Part shown: positions 13,444 to 14,781 of the stretch, piece by piece
Layout of the letters: the number at the start of each line of letters is the position of its first letter
How positions within the stretch are numbered: position 1 is the stretch's first letter
From: UBA6987 sp045617825
GTDB lineage: Bacteria > Bacillota > Clostridia > Lachnospirales > Lachnospiraceae
Direction of reading: 5' to 3'
Assembly: GCA_045617825.1 (NCBI GenBank)
Contig: JAZLJI010000028.1
Coordinates: 1 to 14,781, forward strand
DNA: 14,781 nt
Notes under the pieces: generated by a model
Seen by the model: only the letters and a program-made list of their open reading frames with translations
Told to the model about the DNA's origin: nothing
The model's database searches: none
Made by a program: the position numbers and the translations under genes

Positions 13444-14778
13444 ATGCGGGAATTTATCAACGCCAATGAGACCATCCGGGAGGATGATATAGAGACCGTA
13501 CGGGCTGCCATCGCAGAAGCCTGCGCAGACGGCTGCCGCAAGGTCAAGATCCCCCGCTACAATGCCAGGACCAAGGAAACCAGCTGGCATTTTCTGCACG
13601 CCATCGAGCTGCCCAGCCAGTTCACCCTGATTCTGGACAACTGCGACCTGTTCCAGGGCGACGGCTCCTATGAGCCCCTGATCTGCAACAAGGACGCCAA
13701 CGATCCCGATTTCCTGAACGACGCCTCCCGCCGGATGTTCAATATTTCCGTGCTGGGCGAGGGCAACGTCTGCCTTTCCGGCGGCAACCATAACCACTGT
13801 CTGGAGATGACCAACCGCCGCCTGGGTCTGCCGGATATGTGGGTGCAGCACCTGATCCTCTTCCGCAACGTGGACGGCATCCGCGTGGAGAATATCCATC
13901 TGGAGCATCAGCGCTGGTGGGCTATCAACCACATCTTCTGCGCCAATGCCGTATACCGGAACATTGACTTCTTCGCCTATCCCCACGTGCCCAACATGGA
14001 CGGCATCGATTTGCGTATCGGCTGCCACGACTTCTTCTTTGAGAACATCACCGGCATCACCGGCGATGACGTGCTGGCGACCACCGGCCTGGGCGGCGGC
14101 GAGCGGAAGCGTCTGGTGCCGGGCCTTTCCTGGGATATCTGCCATATCAAGATCCGCAATGTGAAGGCGGCCTCCTACAACTGCCAGCTGACCCGTCTGC
14201 TGAACCACGACGGCTGCCACGAGTACGACTACGAGCTGGACTGCCTGATGGATTCCTCCGATCAGCACTCCGCCTACCGTCCCGGCTACGGTGTCGGTAT
14301 CGGTTCTCCCTTCTACTACTCCATCCACGTGGCGGAGCCCGGAGATACCCACGACATCGTGATCAAGAACCTGTACAGCCGCGGCGACGTGGCCCTCCGG
14401 CCCGCTCATGTCTGCGACAACCTGACGGCCTCCAACATCCACACCTTCAGCCGGAACGTCCACCTCTTCGATACCTTTGAGGACGGGCTGACGATGCGGA
14501 ACGTCAAGCTGGATCATCTGTACTACGGCAGCGAAATGCCCCACTACCCCGACGGGGAGAAGGTGGAGCCCGAGAAATACACCGGCGACCTGATCACCCT
14601 GCCCAACACCAAGGGCGACGTGACCGTCGATTACCTGGAGGCGGATTCCGTCCGCAAGGGCATCACCGTCAGCGGCGGCGTCAGGCTGAACATCACCCGC
14701 TACAAGGCTCCCGACGTGTATATCCCGCTCACCAAGGATGAGGCCTCTCAGGTCATCATCGACGGCGTGGAGCAGTAA
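13444..14778 (+). CDS. GH28-like parallel beta-helix glycosidase (putative cytosolic polygalacturonase-type)
   Basis: A 444-residue beta-helix protein with a GH28-like catalytic arrangement: N184-M-D186-G-I-D189 followed 22 residues later by G207-D208-D209, closely matching the family pattern NTDGID...GDD that provides the catalytic aspartates of polygalacturonases. The canonical GHG and RIK motifs are not obvious, although HIKIRN (about 234-239) is RIK-like, so this is a divergent relative or an unnamed sister family. It lacks a signal peptide, implying action on imported oligosaccharides. It starts 10 bases after the previous gene behind GAGAGG. It is complete, ending at TAA (14776-14778) three bases before the window edge, so later operon genes may exist beyond. 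Substrate is inferred as pectic or a related uronic-acid glycan, with low certainty. Confidence 0.8.
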   Translation: MREFINANETIREDDIETVRAAIAEACADGCRKVKIPRYNARTKETSWHFLHAIELPSQFTLILDNCDLFQGDGSYEPLICNKDANDPDFLNDASRRMFNISVLGEGNVCLSGGNHNHCLEMTNRRLGLPDMWVQHLILFRNVDGIRVENIHLEHQRWWAINHIFCANAVYRNIDFFAYPHVPNMDGIDLRIGCHDFFFENITGITGDDVLATTGLGGGERKRLVPGLSWDICHIKIRNVKAASYNCQLTRLLNHDGCHEYDYELDCLMDSSDQHSAYRPGYGVGIGSPFYYSIHVAEPGDTHDIVIKNLYSRGDVALRPAHVCDNLTASNIHTFSRNVHLFDTFEDGLTMRNVKLDHLYYGSEMPHYPDGEKVEPEKYTGDLITLPNTKGDVTVDYLEADSVRKGITVSGGVRLNITRYKAPDVYIPLTKDEASQVIIDGVEQ

Positions 14779-14781
14779 GCT

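Noticed and set aside
1..14781. CRISPR arrays, tRNA or rRNA genes, riboswitches
   Set aside because: No regularly spaced repeats, tRNA-like cloverleaf sequence, rRNA segment or recognisable riboswitch core was seen; intergenic gaps are short and explained by promoters, boxes and hairpins.

Overview
The window reads as chromosomal DNA of a GC-rich Firmicute, most likely a gut or rumen Lachnospiraceae-type clostridium. The signs are a Gram-positive lipoprotein-type solute-binding protein, strong AGGAG-type ribosome binding sites, LplB/YtcP-type sugar permeases, a DUF624 (YesL-like) membrane protein, and a large membrane-anchored AraC regulator of the kind common in that group. The host genus is inference.

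Layout. Positions 125-6382 (minus strand) hold a carbohydrate-uptake operon, transcribed as solute-binding lipoprotein, permease 1, permease 2, DUF624 protein, then a cytosolic ceramidase-like hydrolase, closed by a perfect 17-bp bidirectional terminator (64-101). Positions 6635-8206 (minus) hold a compact, visibly lower-GC AbiEi/AbiEii type IV toxin-antitoxin pair with its own near-consensus promoter. Positions 8232-11181 (minus) hold an AAC(3)-family acetyltransferase whose start overlaps the end of a 716-residue two-membrane-segment AraC regulator. Positions 11436-14778 (plus) hold a divergent operon of three leaderless parallel beta-helix proteins; the third carries a GH28-like NxDG...GDD active-site pattern and the first has lost it.

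How it fits together. The transporter probably imports an oligosaccharide, perhaps pectic by analogy with the Bacillus subtilis yes/yte/ytc loci. The beta-helix proteins and the ceramidase-like enzyme lack signal peptides, so they would act on it in the cytoplasm. No transporter ATPase is present, so a shared MsmX-type ATPase encoded elsewhere is implied. The AraC regulator probably senses a ligand outside the cell.

The most interesting signal is non-coding. A repeated box close to GAAAAATGAGAA occurs in tandem pairs about 22 bp apart, directly upstream of the -35 of both the lipoprotein gene (6476-6600) and the regulator gene (11270-11304), again inside the regulator leader (11188-11222), and once as a palindrome at the centre of the divergent promoter region (11292-11306). 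This ties two operons, separated by the AbiE cassette, into one predicted local regulon. Other items worth a second look are an intrinsic terminator inside the transport operon, two strong mRNA hairpins between the lipoprotein and permease genes, altered catalytic residues in the ceramidase-like protein and first beta-helix protein, and the antibiotic-acetyltransferase homologue coupled to the regulator.
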